Of a stretch of DNA of 30,088 nt, positions 1-8,879 are shown piece after piece. Under the pieces are notes generated by a model. That model was given only the letters and a program-made list of their open reading frames with translations. It was not told the DNA's origin and made no database searches. Position 1 is the stretch's first letter. Each line of letters opens with the position of its first letter. Source of the stretch: a virus. Both the position numbers and the translations under genes were made by a program. The stretch is from positions 1 to 30,088 of the IMG/VR virus record IMGVR_UViG_3300042484_000262. One strand, given 5' to 3'.

Positions 1-2483
1 GCGCACGTTGGAGAGCAAAACGTTACAATAGCACAACACAACTATTTGAACAAATTGATGCTCCATTGTATTCGGACCCAACAACAGCTTTGTACAAGCT
101 AGATAAATCAGGCGGCGGCGCAAACTTAGCAGCTGGTCAATTGTATGTAAAATATAACACCACTGAAACAAGTCCGCAACAAGCAGACTTTGCTATCTAT
201 CGTAGAAAAAGTGCTGCTCCTACAGCTATTAAATCTAGCAAAGTGACAGCAAGCACATTTGCTGGCGATGCTGGAGTATTAACTGCGGTAACTACCCTTG
301 CTGGAACTAGTGTGTCCGCTGCCGCTACATACACAGCAGTAGCAGTTGCCACGGTTACAGGCACAGGCGCAAGCGCAATAGCCACTGTTACTAAAACGGG
401 TGTATTAACCACATACTCTAGTACAAATACAACAGTTGCAATAACAACTGGCGGCACAGGCTATCAATCAGGTAATACGCTGAAGATTTTAGGTACTGCC
501 CTTGGCGGCGCCACTCCAGCTAATGACTTAACATTTGTTGTAAGCGGAGAAAGCACAAGTTATACTTTTGACATTGCTTACACAGAACAAGGATCAGCCG
601 CACTAACTAATGATGCTACTATCAGTTTTACTATCGCAACACCTGCTGTGGCTAATGCCGCAACTGTGGCCACTGCTATTAATACACTATTACCATCAGG
701 TTCTCCTATTGAAGCCAGTGTTGACAGTCAGAATAGATTACAAATTGTTCACGAAGAAGGCGGTGATATTCACTTGTTAGATGGTACAAACGGCCCATTG
801 GCAGCACTTGGATTTGCAGAATATGTGCCAAGCACAGGTAATGGTACTCTTAATTTATATTTAGATCCTGATGGGGATCATGATCATGTTGCCAGCTTAT
901 GGGAACCATTGACTTATTCTGCCAACAGTAATCCTCCAACAAGTTTAACAGCAAACGGTACATTATGGTATAGCAGTGTTGTTGACGAAGTGGATATTAT
1001 GATTCACGACGGAAACGATTGGGTGGGATACCTAAATGAATTACCACTAACAGACCCAACTGGACCGCTTGTAAGTGCTACCAAGCCAGAAACACAGATT
1101 GACGGTTCACCGTTAGAGACTGGCGACTTATGGGTTGACAGCAGCGATACTGAAAACTGGGGAACAGTGTATCGATTTAATAAAGATTTATTAAAGTGGT
1201 TCTTGGTAGACAAGTCAGACCAAAGTACTGAAGACGGTATGTTGTTTGCTGATGCTCGCTACAACACAGCAGGCGCAACCAGTGACGAACCAGCAACTAT
1301 CGAAGAATTGTTATCGAGCGATTTCTTAGACTTTGATGCTCCAGATCCAGCACTATATCCAAAAGGTATGTTGCTATGGAACACACGTAGAAGTGGTTTT
1401 AACGTAAAAGAATTTAGACAAAATTATATCGATGTTGATGCTGATAATGTTCGTATGAACGACGCCAGCATGGCTCTTTACTATCCACATCGTTGGGTAA
1501 CAGTGAGCAGCAATCAAGACGACGGATCTGGTACATTTGGCCGTAAGGCACAGCGTAAAGTTGTTGTACGTGCTATTCAAGCAACAGTGAACAGCAATCA
1601 AGAAATTCGCGATGAAGAAAGTCGTGTGTTTAACTTGTTAGCTTGCCCTGGTTATCCAGAACTAATTGGCGAATTGGTCACATTAAACTACGACAGAGGC
1701 TTGACAGCATTTGTGGTAGGTGATACTCCGGCTCGTTTAACACCTGACGCAACCAGTTTGCTAGCATGGGGTACAAATCAACGTTTGGCACTAGAAGACA
1801 ACGACCTAGGCGGCGTCAGCTACGACGAATACATGGGTATGTTCTATCCATGGGGCTTCACAAGCGATAACTTTGGTAACAATGTTGTTGTTCCTCCAAG
1901 TCACATGATTTTACGTACTATTGCGTTGAATGACCAAGTGGCTTATCCTTGGTTTGCTCCAGCAGGTGTGCGACGTGGTGGTATTACTAACGCAACTGCA
2001 GTTGGTTATGTTACTAGCGAAGGTGAATTTGACAGTGTTGCTCTAAACAACGGACAACGTGATACATTGTACGAAGCTAAGATTAATCCAATCACATTCC
2101 TAACAGGAACCGGCTTGGTTAACTACGGACAAAAGACCCGCGCCAAGGCAGCAAGTGCATTGGATCGTATCAACGTAGCTCGCTTGGTAATTTACTTACG
2201 TAGACAACTAAGTGCTTTGGCTAAACCATATATCTTTGAACCTAATGATAAAATCACTAGAGATCAGATCAAATCTGCAGCAGAAAGTTTAATGCTAGAA
2301 CTTGTAGGACAACGTGCGTTGTATGACTACATTGTTGTATGCGACGAAAGTAACAATACGCCAGCAAGAATTGATAGAAATGAATTATACTTAGACATTG
2401 CTATTGAACCAGTCAAGGCTGTGGAATTTATCTTTATTCCACTACGCTTGAAGAATACTGGTGAAATCGCTGCGTTAGGTTAA
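1..2483 (+). CDS. gp18: Tail sheath protein gp18 (5' end outside window)
   Basis: Subunit of the contractile sheath that surrounds the tail tube. The reading frame is open to base 3 with no stop and no credible start, so the N-terminus lies upstream; the TTG at 66 is internal (it follows ...EQIDAP in frame). The last 250 residues are typical of T4-type sheath: APAGVRRGG, a segment ending INPITFLTGTGLV, a paired R-rich helix with YLRRQLSALAKPYIFEPND, and a C-terminus rich in alternating hydrophobic residues (VEFIFIPLRL). More than 826 residues are visible, against about 660 in T4. The extra length lies in an N-terminal Ala/Thr/Val-rich segment (roughly bases 230-550) containing a GTGYQSGN...LGG...ANDLT motif like those of marine phage fibre and decoration domains. 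The tube gene follows after 28 bases. Family assignment is firm; the role of the insert is inferred. Confidence 0.93.
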   Translation, partial: ARWRAKRYNSTTQLFEQIDAPLYSDPTTALYKLDKSGGGANLAAGQLYVKYNTTETSPQQADFAIYRRKSAAPTAIKSSKVTASTFAGDAGVLTAVTTLAGTSVSAAATYTAVAVATVTGTGASAIATVTKTGVLTTYSSTNTTVAITTGGTGYQSGNTLKILGTALGGATPANDLTFVVSGESTSYTFDIAYTEQGSAALTNDATISFTIATPAVANAATVATAINTLLPSGSPIEASVDSQNRLQIVHEEGGDIHLLDGTNGPLAALGFAEYVPSTGNGTLNLYLDPDGDHDHVASLWEPLTYSANSNPPTSLTANGTLWYSSVVDEVDIMIHDGNDWVGYLNELPLTDPTGPLVSATKPETQIDGSPLETGDLWVDSSDTENWGTVYRFNKDLLKWFLVDKSDQSTEDGMLFADARYNTAGATSDEPATIEELLSSDFLDFDAPDPALYPKGMLLWNTRRSGFNVKEFRQNYIDVDADNVRMNDASMALYYPHRWVTVSSNQDDGSGTFGRKAQRKVVVRAIQATVNSNQEIRDEESRVFNLLACPGYPELIGELVTLNYDRGLTAFVVGDTPARLTPDATSLLAWGTNQRLALEDNDLGGVSYDEYMGMFYPWGFTSDNFGNNVVVPPSHMILRTIALNDQVAYPWFAPAGVRRGGITNATAVGYVTSEGEFDSVALNNGQRDTLYEAKINPITFLTGTGLVNYGQKTRAKAASALDRINVARLVIYLRRQLSALAKPYIFEPNDKITRDQIKSAAESLMLELVGQRALYDYIVVCDESNNTPARIDRNELYLDIAIEPVKAVEFIFIPLRLKNTGEIAALG

Positions 2484-2511
2484 TCCTAAATTATAAAAGG
2501 AAACATACAAA

Positions 2512-3150
2512 ATGGCAATTTCATCATTAAACAACTTTACAGTTCCACTAGAAAGTGGAGCTGGTTCACAGGGCTTGTTGATGCCAAAGTTAAAGTATCG
2601 CTTTAGAGTTACTTTGATTGGTTTTGGCGTTACAGGAGGACAAGCAACTGAACTAACTAAACAAGTTATCGATATCGCAAGACCAACAGTGGCATTCGAA
2701 GCAATTGAAGTCCCTACTTACAACAGCAGAGTCTATCTAGCAGGCAGACACAGCTGGACAGCAGTGGCTTTAAACGTTCGCGATTCTGTAGACGGTAGCG
2801 TAAGCAAACTAGTAGGCGAGCAACTACAGAAACAATTCGACTTCTTAGAAATGAGTTCTGCAGCAGCTGGTATCGACTATAAGTTTACAACCAAATACGA
2901 AATCTTAGACGGCGGCAACGGCAACAATGCTCCGACAGTGTTAGAAACATGGGAACTATACGGTTGCTATCTAGAAAACGTTAACTATAACAACTTAGCT
3001 TACAGTGCTAACGAAGCAGTTACTATCACCATGACCATCAAGTATGATAACGCAAGTCAGGTAGGTGGCGGCGCAGGTGTTGGTATCACTACAGGCCTTG
3101 GCCGAAGTGTAGCAGCATCGTCAATGATTACCGGCCCAGGCCGAACTTAA
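2512..3150 (+). CDS. gp19: Tail tube protein gp19
   Basis: Monomer of the inner tail tube through which DNA passes. The 212-residue product starts with MAISSLNNF and has the T4-type tube pattern: a beta-rich core (KLKYRFRVTLIGFG), the conserved PTVAFEAIEVPTYNSR stretch near residue 60, and a beta-rich C-terminal half (TWELYGCYLENVNY). T4 gp19 is about 163 residues; the extra length includes a Gly/Asn-rich loop near residues 135-145 and a Gly-rich tail (VGGGAGVGI). AAAGGAAA about 10 bases before the ATG is the ribosome binding site. It directly follows the sheath gene, as in T4, and a strong terminator directly follows it. Confidence 0.92.
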   Translation: MAISSLNNFTVPLESGAGSQGLLMPKLKYRFRVTLIGFGVTGGQATELTKQVIDIARPTVAFEAIEVPTYNSRVYLAGRHSWTAVALNVRDSVDGSVSKLVGEQLQKQFDFLEMSSAAAGIDYKFTTKYEILDGGNGNNAPTVLETWELYGCYLENVNYNNLAYSANEAVTITMTIKYDNASQVGGGAGVGITTGLGRSVAASSMITGPGRT

Positions 3151-3157
3151 TCAAAAT

Positions 3158-3183
3158 AAAAAGGCTGGCAGCAGCCTTTTTTT
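3158..3183 (+). terminator. Rho-independent terminator after tail tube gene
   Basis: A perfect 10-bp stem, AAAAAGGCTG (3158-3167) with CAGCCTTTTT (3172-3181), closes a GCAG loop and continues into a run of seven T. It lies 8 bases after the gp19 stop codon and should separate the gp18-gp19 transcript from the next one, which has its own promoter at 3219. Confidence 0.9.
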
Positions 3184-3218
3184 ACGACTTTTCATTAACT
3201 ACGTAGTTTTCTGTAGTC

Positions 3219-3226
3219 GATAAATA
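3219..3226 (+). promoter_or_regulatory. T4-type late promoter, leaderless geometry
   Basis: GATAAATA stands exactly 5 bases (ATTAC) before the ATG at 3232. T4 late promoters are TATAAATA boxes with initiation about 5-7 bases downstream, so transcription should begin at the A of the ATG. No Shine-Dalgarno sequence lies between terminator and start. Confidence 0.7.
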
Positions 3227-3231
3227 ATTAC

Positions 3232-4302
3232 ATGACAAGCAAAGCCTGGAATCAATTTGTAAGTGGTGCAACTAATCCCCGCGGAAATGTGGGAGATTTT
3301 CAACATGCTTCACGGCTCCATGTAGACAGTGATTTAAGACTTGCTCCTAAGCAAAAGTTTTTATTTCATGTGGTGTTTAACATCAATACCAACGCATTAA
3401 AAAGTTTAAACTTTACCTATCAGCATAGAAACGAAATCAATATGCTGGTAAAGAAATGTGATCTTCCTAAGTTTACTATACAAACTGAAACACTAAATCA
3501 GTATAACAGGAAAAAAGTTGTACAAAATAAAATAGAATACCAACCTATTAATATTGCCTTTCATGATGACAATTTAGGTGTAGTTGGTCAGCTATGGCAA
3601 AATTATTTTGGTTACTACTATGGAGACAGTCAAGCTGCCAAAAATGGTACAGCCTATAACAGAAACGCCATGAAAGCTCCTGCTTTTATGAATTCTAGGT
3701 ACGGTCTAGATAACAACAGCAGTATGCCGTTTTTTAATGATATTACAATTTATCAGATGGCAAAAAAGGCTTGGTATAGTTACAAATTAGTAAATCCTAT
3801 TATCAAGAGTTGGAATCATGACGCTATGGACATGAGTTCAGGACAAAGTGCTGAACAATCCATGCAACTAGATTACGAAGCAGTTACCTATAACACAGGT
3901 TACGTGAGCCAAGGTAATCCTCCAGGATTTGGTGTCGAACATTATGACACTATGCCAAGTCCGTTAAGTATATACGGTGGCGGCACAAGAACACTGTTTG
4001 GTCAAGGTGGTTTCCTTGCTGGAGCCGAAGCAGTGTTTGGCGCATTAGGATCTGGCAAGGCATTTGACAGTCCGGCAAATTTTATAAGCACCGCTATCGC
4101 TGCAGTAAATACATATCAAAATGCCAAATCGTTAACATCAACAGGTGTAAGAAGTGAATTAACAGGCGCAGCCGTCCGCGGTCTTCAAAGTGCGGCTGTA
4201 ATAGGATTAAGTGGACAAAACACAATAAGTTTTCCTGTGAATAATCCATCAGCAACAACATCTGCTAAACCTATACAATTTGGTGGAGGCGGCGGACCAT
4301 AA
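3232..4302 (+). CDS. Tail-tube-like structural protein (gp19/gp54-type)
   Basis: A 356-residue virion protein with an N-terminal beta-rich part resembling tube proteins: KQKFLFHVVFNI near residues 42-53, then CDLPKFTIQTETLNQYNRK near residues 82-100, the position where tube proteins carry their conserved Pro and Tyr-Asn segment. The last third is Gly/Ala/Ser-rich and low in complexity, ending in FGGGGGP. Tube-fold paralogues in T4-like phages include the baseplate tube initiator gp54 and the cap protein gp48, so a tube-end or initiator role is plausible; which one is not decided. It opens a new transcription unit between the terminator at 3158 and a one-base (TAATG) overlap with the next gene. 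Confidence 0.6.
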   Translation: MTSKAWNQFVSGATNPRGNVGDFQHASRLHVDSDLRLAPKQKFLFHVVFNINTNALKSLNFTYQHRNEINMLVKKCDLPKFTIQTETLNQYNRKKVVQNKIEYQPINIAFHDDNLGVVGQLWQNYFGYYYGDSQAAKNGTAYNRNAMKAPAFMNSRYGLDNNSSMPFFNDITIYQMAKKAWYSYKLVNPIIKSWNHDAMDMSSGQSAEQSMQLDYEAVTYNTGYVSQGNPPGFGVEHYDTMPSPLSIYGGGTRTLFGQGGFLAGAEAVFGALGSGKAFDSPANFISTAIAAVNTYQNAKSLTSTGVRSELTGAAVRGLQSAAVIGLSGQNTISFPVNNPSATTSAKPIQFGGGGGP

Positions 4303-4670
4303 TGGCTTATAATTTACCATCAAAAATTAATGATGATAGCAGCGGAGAAGTTAAAAGTTTCTTCGACAAATATTTTAGACAGCAAATAACATTTCCATCT
4401 AATCAAATAGATATTGTATTAGGATTCTTTTTAAAAAGAGGGTGGGATCTAGAAGCTGCACGTAGTACCGCAATAGTATTACTAACTCAGTCCAAGATAG
4501 ATAACGTTGAAGTTATGGAACTTCTCGACACTATCAAAACTCTCAATGATGCTCAACTTAGTAATGTGGTTACACAAGTACTGAACGCTTATAGAGAAAA
4601 AACTAGTACTCTTGGTTTTAAATTATTAACAATTGAAGAAACTACAGAGAGCAGAAACATTAGAGTATGA
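4302..4670 (+). CDS. Small conserved marine T4-like phage protein, function unknown
   Basis: A 122-residue, largely helical protein starting MAYNLPSKI. It has a conserved-looking middle (FFDKYFRQQ, then a segment ending GFFLKRGWD around residues 20-50) followed by amphipathic helices. The ATG overlaps the stop of the upstream gene (TAATG) and its end overlaps the gp4 start, so it is translationally coupled in a structural operon. By position and my recollection of similar proteins in cyanophage and pelagiphage tail clusters, a virion or assembly factor is likely; no enzymatic motif is visible. Confidence 0.7.
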   Translation: MAYNLPSKINDDSSGEVKSFFDKYFRQQITFPSNQIDIVLGFFLKRGWDLEAARSTAIVLLTQSKIDNVEVMELLDTIKTLNDAQLSNVVTQVLNAYREKTSTLGFKLLTIEETTESRNIRV

Positions 4671-5104
4671 GTCGATTTGCTCAAGGTAAATTCGCAATAA
4701 CAAACCCAGAGAAATATGTAGGAAAGAAAACTCCAACATATCGCAGCTCTTGGGAGTTTGCGTTCATGAGATTTTGCGACACACATCCTAGTATACAAAA
4801 ATGGGCTAGTGAGGCTATCAGTATTCCTTACAGATGTCCTATTACTGGCAAGCAAACTATCTATATTCCGGATTTTTTTATTCAGTATGCCGATAAAAAT
4901 GGCAAAATGTTTGTGGAGCTAATTGAAGTTAAACCGCAAAATCAAACACTACGAGAAAAAGTAGGCAAGAATAAAAATAATCAAATTCAATATGTTAGAA
5001 ACGTGGCCAAATGGCGAGCTGCCATGGCATGGTGTAAAGCACAAGGAATAAAGTTCCGTGTAATCAACGAACAAGACTTATTCATTAACGGTAGAAATAG
5101 ATAA
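4667..5104 (+). CDS. gp4: Head completion protein gp4 (nuclease-fold)
   Basis: T4 gp4 (also 50/65) is needed to finish DNA-filled heads before tail joining. The 145-residue product has the family's length and landmarks: F-x-QGKF-x-ITNPEKYVG at the N-terminus, YRSSWEFAFMRFCD near residues 25-38, IPYRCPITGK, then YIPDFFIQYAD and VELIEVKPQ near residues 68-90. The D73...E86-V-K88 arrangement resembles the PD-(D/E)xK nuclease core (IPDF...EVK), which fits the proposed nuclease fold. It overlaps the upstream gene by four bases (ATGA), and its stop codon lies inside the next late promoter. Confidence 0.85.
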   Translation: MSRFAQGKFAITNPEKYVGKKTPTYRSSWEFAFMRFCDTHPSIQKWASEAISIPYRCPITGKQTIYIPDFFIQYADKNGKMFVELIEVKPQNQTLREKVGKNKNNQIQYVRNVAKWRAAMAWCKAQGIKFRVINEQDLFINGRNR

Positions 5105-5107
5105 GTA
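5100..5107 (+). promoter_or_regulatory. Late promoter variant, leaderless geometry, for gp16
   Basis: GATAAGTA ends exactly 5 bases (TTATT) before the ATG at 5113. The TAA stop of gp4 (5102-5104) is part of the box. No Shine-Dalgarno sequence is present, consistent with initiation at the start codon. Confidence 0.6.
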
Positions 5108-5112
5108 TTATT

Positions 5113-5589
5113 ATGAAAAAATTAGAAGAACTGCTCAACTTACCTGAAAATAAGAAACTGATTAAAGAATCAGAGAAGGAATCGGCAAAAGTTATGCCGC
5201 CACCTTTTCTTAGAGATTTATCAGAATTTGACAAAATTGCCGCTAGTTTACCCGCTGTCAAGGGACTGGGCGATGCAGCCGACGCAGAATTTGACGCACT
5301 AGCACAAAGAGCTACAGATGCCTATGATGATCTAATGGATTTGGGTATGAATGTAGAAGCTAGATACAGCGGACGTATTTTTGAAGTGGCGGGCGGCATG
5401 CTTAAAAATGCTATAGATGCAAAAAGTGCTAAAATTGACAAAAAACTTAAGATGATTGAACTTCAGCTTAAAAAACAACAACTTGATCAAAAAGCTGGCC
5501 CAGAAGAAGGCATTGACATTCCAGGCAGTGGAGTTATCATTTCAGACCGTAATAGTTTGATTGAGAAACTTAAAAATATGAATAAATAA
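5113..5589 (+). CDS. gp16: Terminase small subunit gp16
   Basis: Likely DNA-recognition subunit of the packaging motor, partner of gp17. The product is 158 residues (T4 gp16 is 164). It has a Pro-containing N-terminal part (MPPPFLRDL), a central pair of long helices (roughly residues 55-120, DAYDDLMDLG and a Lys/Gln-rich coiled-coil segment), and a C-terminal strand-like ending with SDRNSLIEKLKN. This resembles the conserved C-terminal tail of T4-type gp16 proteins. There is no P-loop. The large subunit lies two genes downstream rather than adjacent as in T4. Confidence 0.7.
   Translation: MKKLEELLNLPENKKLIKESEKESAKVMPPPFLRDLSEFDKIAASLPAVKGLGDAADAEFDALAQRATDAYDDLMDLGMNVEARYSGRIFEVAGGMLKNAIDAKSAKIDKKLKMIELQLKKQQLDQKAGPEEGIDIPGSGVIISDRNSLIEKLKNMNK
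5581..5588 (+). promoter_or_regulatory. Possible late promoter with short leader
   Basis: AATAAATA overlaps the end of gp16 (its last codons and TAA). Expected initiation near 5594 would leave a 13-base leader holding AGGAT as ribosome binding site before the ATG at 5607. Only the box similarity supports it. Confidence 0.4.
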
Positions 5590-5606
5590 GGTATCAGGAT
5601 TATAAT

Positions 5607-6209
5607 ATGAAACTATTCAGCGCATACCTACAAGAAAGTGTAGAAGAGAAAAAATATACTTTTAAAATTAAAGTAGCGGGCGACCTTCCGGATAACTGCG
5701 AAGATGTTATGGAAACTGCACTACAACAATACAAAGTAAGCAGATTTACCAAAGGTAAAAATACTCCTATTCAATCTCACCTATTAGACTTTCCCACACT
5801 TAAGAACAGTTCAATGACAGTGTTTGAAGTAGAATTAGATTATCCAGCTACAAGTTCTGTGCTATCTGAGTTGTTAGCAAACTGTACTGGTATTGGTAGA
5901 GAATCAATTCGTGTACGTACACCGCTCGAAGAAGCAAACGCTGCCATTGAAGCAGAAAACATGACGTTAGATGACAAAGGTCAAGCATTATTGTCGCAAG
6001 GTTATGAAAAGTCCAACAATCAAGGATTGTTTGGAGACAAGATGATTAGTAGTTTCTTGAAAGACGTTGCTAAAGCATCCAAGGATAAACAGTTAACACA
6101 AATAAAAGGTGTTAACGAAAAGCTATTAGCAAAGAGTACGCACAAAGAAAAAGCAGAAGCAATGCCTAAGGTAGGTCCTGCTAAGAGTTTATTTTCTACT
6201 AAGAAATAA
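5607..6209 (+). CDS. Probable prohead/virion-associated protein, unknown
   Basis: A 200-residue protein without a recognised enzyme motif. The N-terminus MKLFSAYLQESVEEKKYTF is an amphipathic helix followed by a two-strand alpha/beta domain (FKIKVAGDLP, then TVFEVELDYP near residues 70-80), and the C-terminus is Lys-rich and disordered (HKEKAEAMPKVGPAKSLF). Short helical N-termini and basic tails of this kind are common in head-core proteins processed during maturation. It sits between the two terminase genes with an AGGAT site 7 bases before the ATG. I recognise it only as a conserved-looking marine myovirus protein; the assembly role is inferred from position. Confidence 0.6.
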   Translation: MKLFSAYLQESVEEKKYTFKIKVAGDLPDNCEDVMETALQQYKVSRFTKGKNTPIQSHLLDFPTLKNSSMTVFEVELDYPATSSVLSELLANCTGIGRESIRVRTPLEEANAAIEAENMTLDDKGQALLSQGYEKSNNQGLFGDKMISSFLKDVAKASKDKQLTQIKGVNEKLLAKSTHKEKAEAMPKVGPAKSLFSTKK

Positions 6210-6220
6210 AAGGAACAATC

Positions 6221-7207
6221 ATGAATTTTCAAGAATTATTATCACGCTTAAATACCCTGGATCAACAATCGGTACAAGAAAGCGACAAAGCCAAGAAAGA
6301 TTACGACGGTGACGGCGAAATCGAAAGCGGTAAAGACGAGTACTACGGCAGTCGAATGAAAGCTGCTTTTCCTAAAGACAAAGAAAAAGAAAAGGAAGTT
6401 GATGAATCATTCATTGAAGAATGCGGCATGGACATGCCTGGTAGCATGATGGGTATGAGAACACCTCCGCAGCAAGATTCTGTGTCAATGAATCTAAGCA
6501 TGAACGGTGCCGGCGCAAACGGCATTCGTGATCTAATGGATATACTACGCAATCTAGACGGCGATGAAGGCGGCCAAATGGATTTAGAAATGCCAGGCAT
6601 GGATCACGGACATGATGGAATGGATTCTGAAATGCCAATTGTTATGAAAGCGTTAGGCGGAGACCAGGGCGATACAGGACACGACGAAGAAGAAAGGATG
6701 CCATTGGGAGACGAAATGTATTACGGCATCGACGCAGTTACTCAGCCACAAGGTGGCGGCGATTTAAATAAACCAAAGCAAACATTTCCAAAAGTGGCAG
6801 GCGGCGACAACCCAATGCAACCCATGGCAGAGCGAATTGCTGAACAGCTCAAAGGTCTGTATAGCGATATCAAATTAAGAGAAGGTTCAGGCCCTAAGGA
6901 AAAAGCACACAGCAAGTATGTTGACAGGAACAGTTCAGAATCCAAAGCTAAAGTTCAAGCAGCAAAAGATAAAATGGCCGCTGATAAAAAAGCAGAACCG
7001 GGTAAAAAACTTTTATCAAAAATGAAAGAAGCATACAATCCTAACTCAGTAGATGCTGAACATCGTCGCGGCCTTGAAAAATCACAAGAAGATAGCTTAA
7101 AGAAAAAAGCAGCAGACGGAGACGAGTCAGCTAAGAAGCGTTTACAAGCATTGAAAGATAAAAAAGAACGTATGCGTAACGATTATAACGATCGTATGGA
7201 ACGATAA
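6221..7207 (+). CDS. Acidic prohead-core-like protein with EF-hand-like motif
   Basis: A 328-residue, strongly charged, low-complexity protein. Near residues 28-45 it has KDYDGDGEIESGKDEYYGS, a DxDxDG calcium-loop-like motif also common in marine phage structural proteins (recalled, not searched). Residues 70-190 are Met/Gly/Asp-rich (acidic) and the C-terminal 100 residues are Lys-rich helix, so the protein is acidic then basic. T4 scaffold and internal core proteins (gp22, gp67, IP proteins) have similar composition; a core or scaffold role is inferred. A good ribosome binding site (AAAAGGAA) precedes the ATG, and a strong terminator lies 34 bases after the stop. The EF-hand loop has Lys at position 12 instead of Glu, so true calcium binding is uncertain. 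Confidence 0.6.
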   Translation: MNFQELLSRLNTLDQQSVQESDKAKKDYDGDGEIESGKDEYYGSRMKAAFPKDKEKEKEVDESFIEECGMDMPGSMMGMRTPPQQDSVSMNLSMNGAGANGIRDLMDILRNLDGDEGGQMDLEMPGMDHGHDGMDSEMPIVMKALGGDQGDTGHDEEERMPLGDEMYYGIDAVTQPQGGGDLNKPKQTFPKVAGGDNPMQPMAERIAEQLKGLYSDIKLREGSGPKEKAHSKYVDRNSSESKAKVQAAKDKMAADKKAEPGKKLLSKMKEAYNPNSVDAEHRRGLEKSQEDSLKKKAADGDESAKKRLQALKDKKERMRNDYNDRMER

Positions 7208-7241
7208 GATTCGTCGCAGTTAGCACTCTGTTTATAGTGCC

Positions 7242-7269
7242 AAATAGCCTCTTCGGAGGCTATTTTTTT
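7242..7269 (+). terminator. Rho-independent terminator with TTCG tetraloop
   Basis: Perfect 10-bp stem AAATAGCCTC (7242-7251) with GAGGCTATTT (7256-7265) around a stable TTCG loop, followed by TTTT. A smaller hairpin (GCACT...AGTGC, 7223-7240) precedes it. It closes the gp16-to-core-protein unit; gp17 has its own promoter two bases further on. Confidence 0.92.
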
Positions 7270-7270
7270 C

Positions 7271-7278
7271 AGTAAATA
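7271..7278 (+). promoter_or_regulatory. Late promoter variant, leaderless geometry, for gp17
   Basis: AGTAAATA lies exactly 5 bases (ACAAT) before the ATG at 7284, directly after the terminator. It shares the TAAATA core with the other late boxes. No Shine-Dalgarno sequence is present. Confidence 0.6.
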
Positions 7279-7283
7279 ACAAT

Positions 7284-8879
7284 ATGGCAAATAAAAGTCT
7301 AGACGGCGTACTAACTAAAAAAGCACACGCAAGAGAAACATTCACCGAAGAACACATTCGGCATCTTGCTGCCTGCTCAGATCCTGATAACGGATATCAT
7401 TATTTTTGTAGCCATTATTTTTATATACAGCATCCAGTCAAAGGCAAAATGTTGTTTGACCCATTTGAGTTTCAAACAAGACTGCTAGATGCATATCACG
7501 GACATAGATTTAATATTAACATGTTACCCAGGCAGATGGGCAAGACAACATGTGCTGCTGGCTATTTGCTATGGTATGCCATGTTCCATCCTGACCAGAC
7601 TATCTTAATCTCAGCTCACAAGTATACGGGTTCGCAAGAAATTATGCAACGTATACGATATGCCTATGAGTTGTGTCCTGATTTTATTCGATCGGGAGTG
7701 ACAAACTACAATAAAGGTTCTATTGAATTTGACAACGGGTCTCGTATTGTTAGTACAACAACTACGGGCAACACTGGTCGTGGTATGAGTATATCATTAC
7801 TATACTGTGACGAGTTTGCATTTGTGCCACCCAACATCGCAGAAGAATTTTGGACATCAATATCTCCCACACTGGCAACTGGTGGTAAGGCTATCATTAC
7901 CTCAACTCCTAACAGTGACGAAGATACATTTGCCACTATTTGGAAAGAAGCTAACAAGAAGTTTGACGAATTTGGTAATGAACAAGAAACTGGCATAAAC
8001 GGGTTTTTTCCATTCACTTGTAAGTGGCATGAGCACCCCGATAGAGATGAAATATGGGAACGTACAGAGCGTGGCCGTATTGGTGAAGAGCGTTTTCGCC
8101 GAGAATATAATTGTGAATTCTTAGTCTACGACGAAACACTTATTAACAGTATCTGTCTTGCGGGACTAGAAGGCAAGGAACCCACGCAAAGAATGGGTCA
8201 AACTCGCTGGTATAAACAATTAAATCGAGACAGCATGTACGCAGTTACATTAGACCCTAGTTTAGGTACAGGCGGCAATAGTGCTGCAATTGAAGTATTT
8301 GAATTACCCAGTTTTACGCAAGTGGCCGAGTGGCAACACAATTTAACACCCATCCAAGGACAAATCAAGGTTCTTAGGGAAATATTAAAATATATACAAG
8401 ACGAAACAGGTGAAACTGTCAACAATCTCTATTGGACTATAGAAAACAACACAGTGGGCGAAGCAGGATTGGTTTGTATCAAGGACATAGGCGAAGAAAA
8501 TTTTGCAGGCTTGTTTGTGAGCGAACCAGTACGAAAAGGTCATGTACGTAAATTTCGTAAAGGATTTAATACCACGCATGGCAGTAAGATTTCAGCAAGT
8601 GCCCGCCTAAAGTTCTTAATCGAAAGCGGTAAAATGAAAATTAACAGCAAGCCCTTGATATCTGAACTAAAAGCATATATAGCAGCCGGTGTAACATTCA
8701 AAGCGAAATCGGGAGAACAAGACGATTTAGTCAGTGCCACACTGCTAATGGTACGCATGAGCCAGGTGTTAGCGGACTGGGATGAACGGGTGTTTGACAG
8801 TATTAGCAGCCATTCAGGACACGCAGACGATGACTGGGAAATGCCGATGCCTATCTTTATTTCGTCTAATTTAGGATAA
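7284..8879 (+). CDS. gp17: Terminase large subunit gp17
   Basis: ATPase and nuclease that packages and cuts the genome at the portal. The 531 residues show both domains. The N-terminal ATPase has adenine-motif-like FEFQTRLLDAYH (61-72), Walker A RQMGKTT (83-89), Walker B LLYCDE (172-177) and coupling motif TSTPN (207-211). The C-terminal RNase-H-like nuclease has D324 (VTLDPSLGTGG), E387 (YWTIENN) and D480/D481 (GEQDDLVSA), matching the Asp-Glu-Asp triad of T4 gp17. T4 gp17 is 610 residues; this one is compact, as in marine relatives. It is the sole gene between the terminator at 7242 and the next late promoter, which overlaps its stop. Confidence 0.96.
   Translation: MANKSLDGVLTKKAHARETFTEEHIRHLAACSDPDNGYHYFCSHYFYIQHPVKGKMLFDPFEFQTRLLDAYHGHRFNINMLPRQMGKTTCAAGYLLWYAMFHPDQTILISAHKYTGSQEIMQRIRYAYELCPDFIRSGVTNYNKGSIEFDNGSRIVSTTTTGNTGRGMSISLLYCDEFAFVPPNIAEEFWTSISPTLATGGKAIITSTPNSDEDTFATIWKEANKKFDEFGNEQETGINGFFPFTCKWHEHPDRDEIWERTERGRIGEERFRREYNCEFLVYDETLINSICLAGLEGKEPTQRMGQTRWYKQLNRDSMYAVTLDPSLGTGGNSAAIEVFELPSFTQVAEWQHNLTPIQGQIKVLREILKYIQDETGETVNNLYWTIENNTVGEAGLVCIKDIGEENFAGLFVSEPVRKGHVRKFRKGFNTTHGSKISASARLKFLIESGKMKINSKPLISELKAYIAAGVTFKAKSGEQDDLVSATLLMVRMSQVLADWDERVFDSISSHSGHADDDWEMPMPIFISSNLG

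Noticed and set aside
197-457. Minus-strand hydrophobic frame inside the sheath gene
   Set aside because: Val/Ala-rich only because it is antisense to an Ala/Thr-rich segment of the sheath protein.
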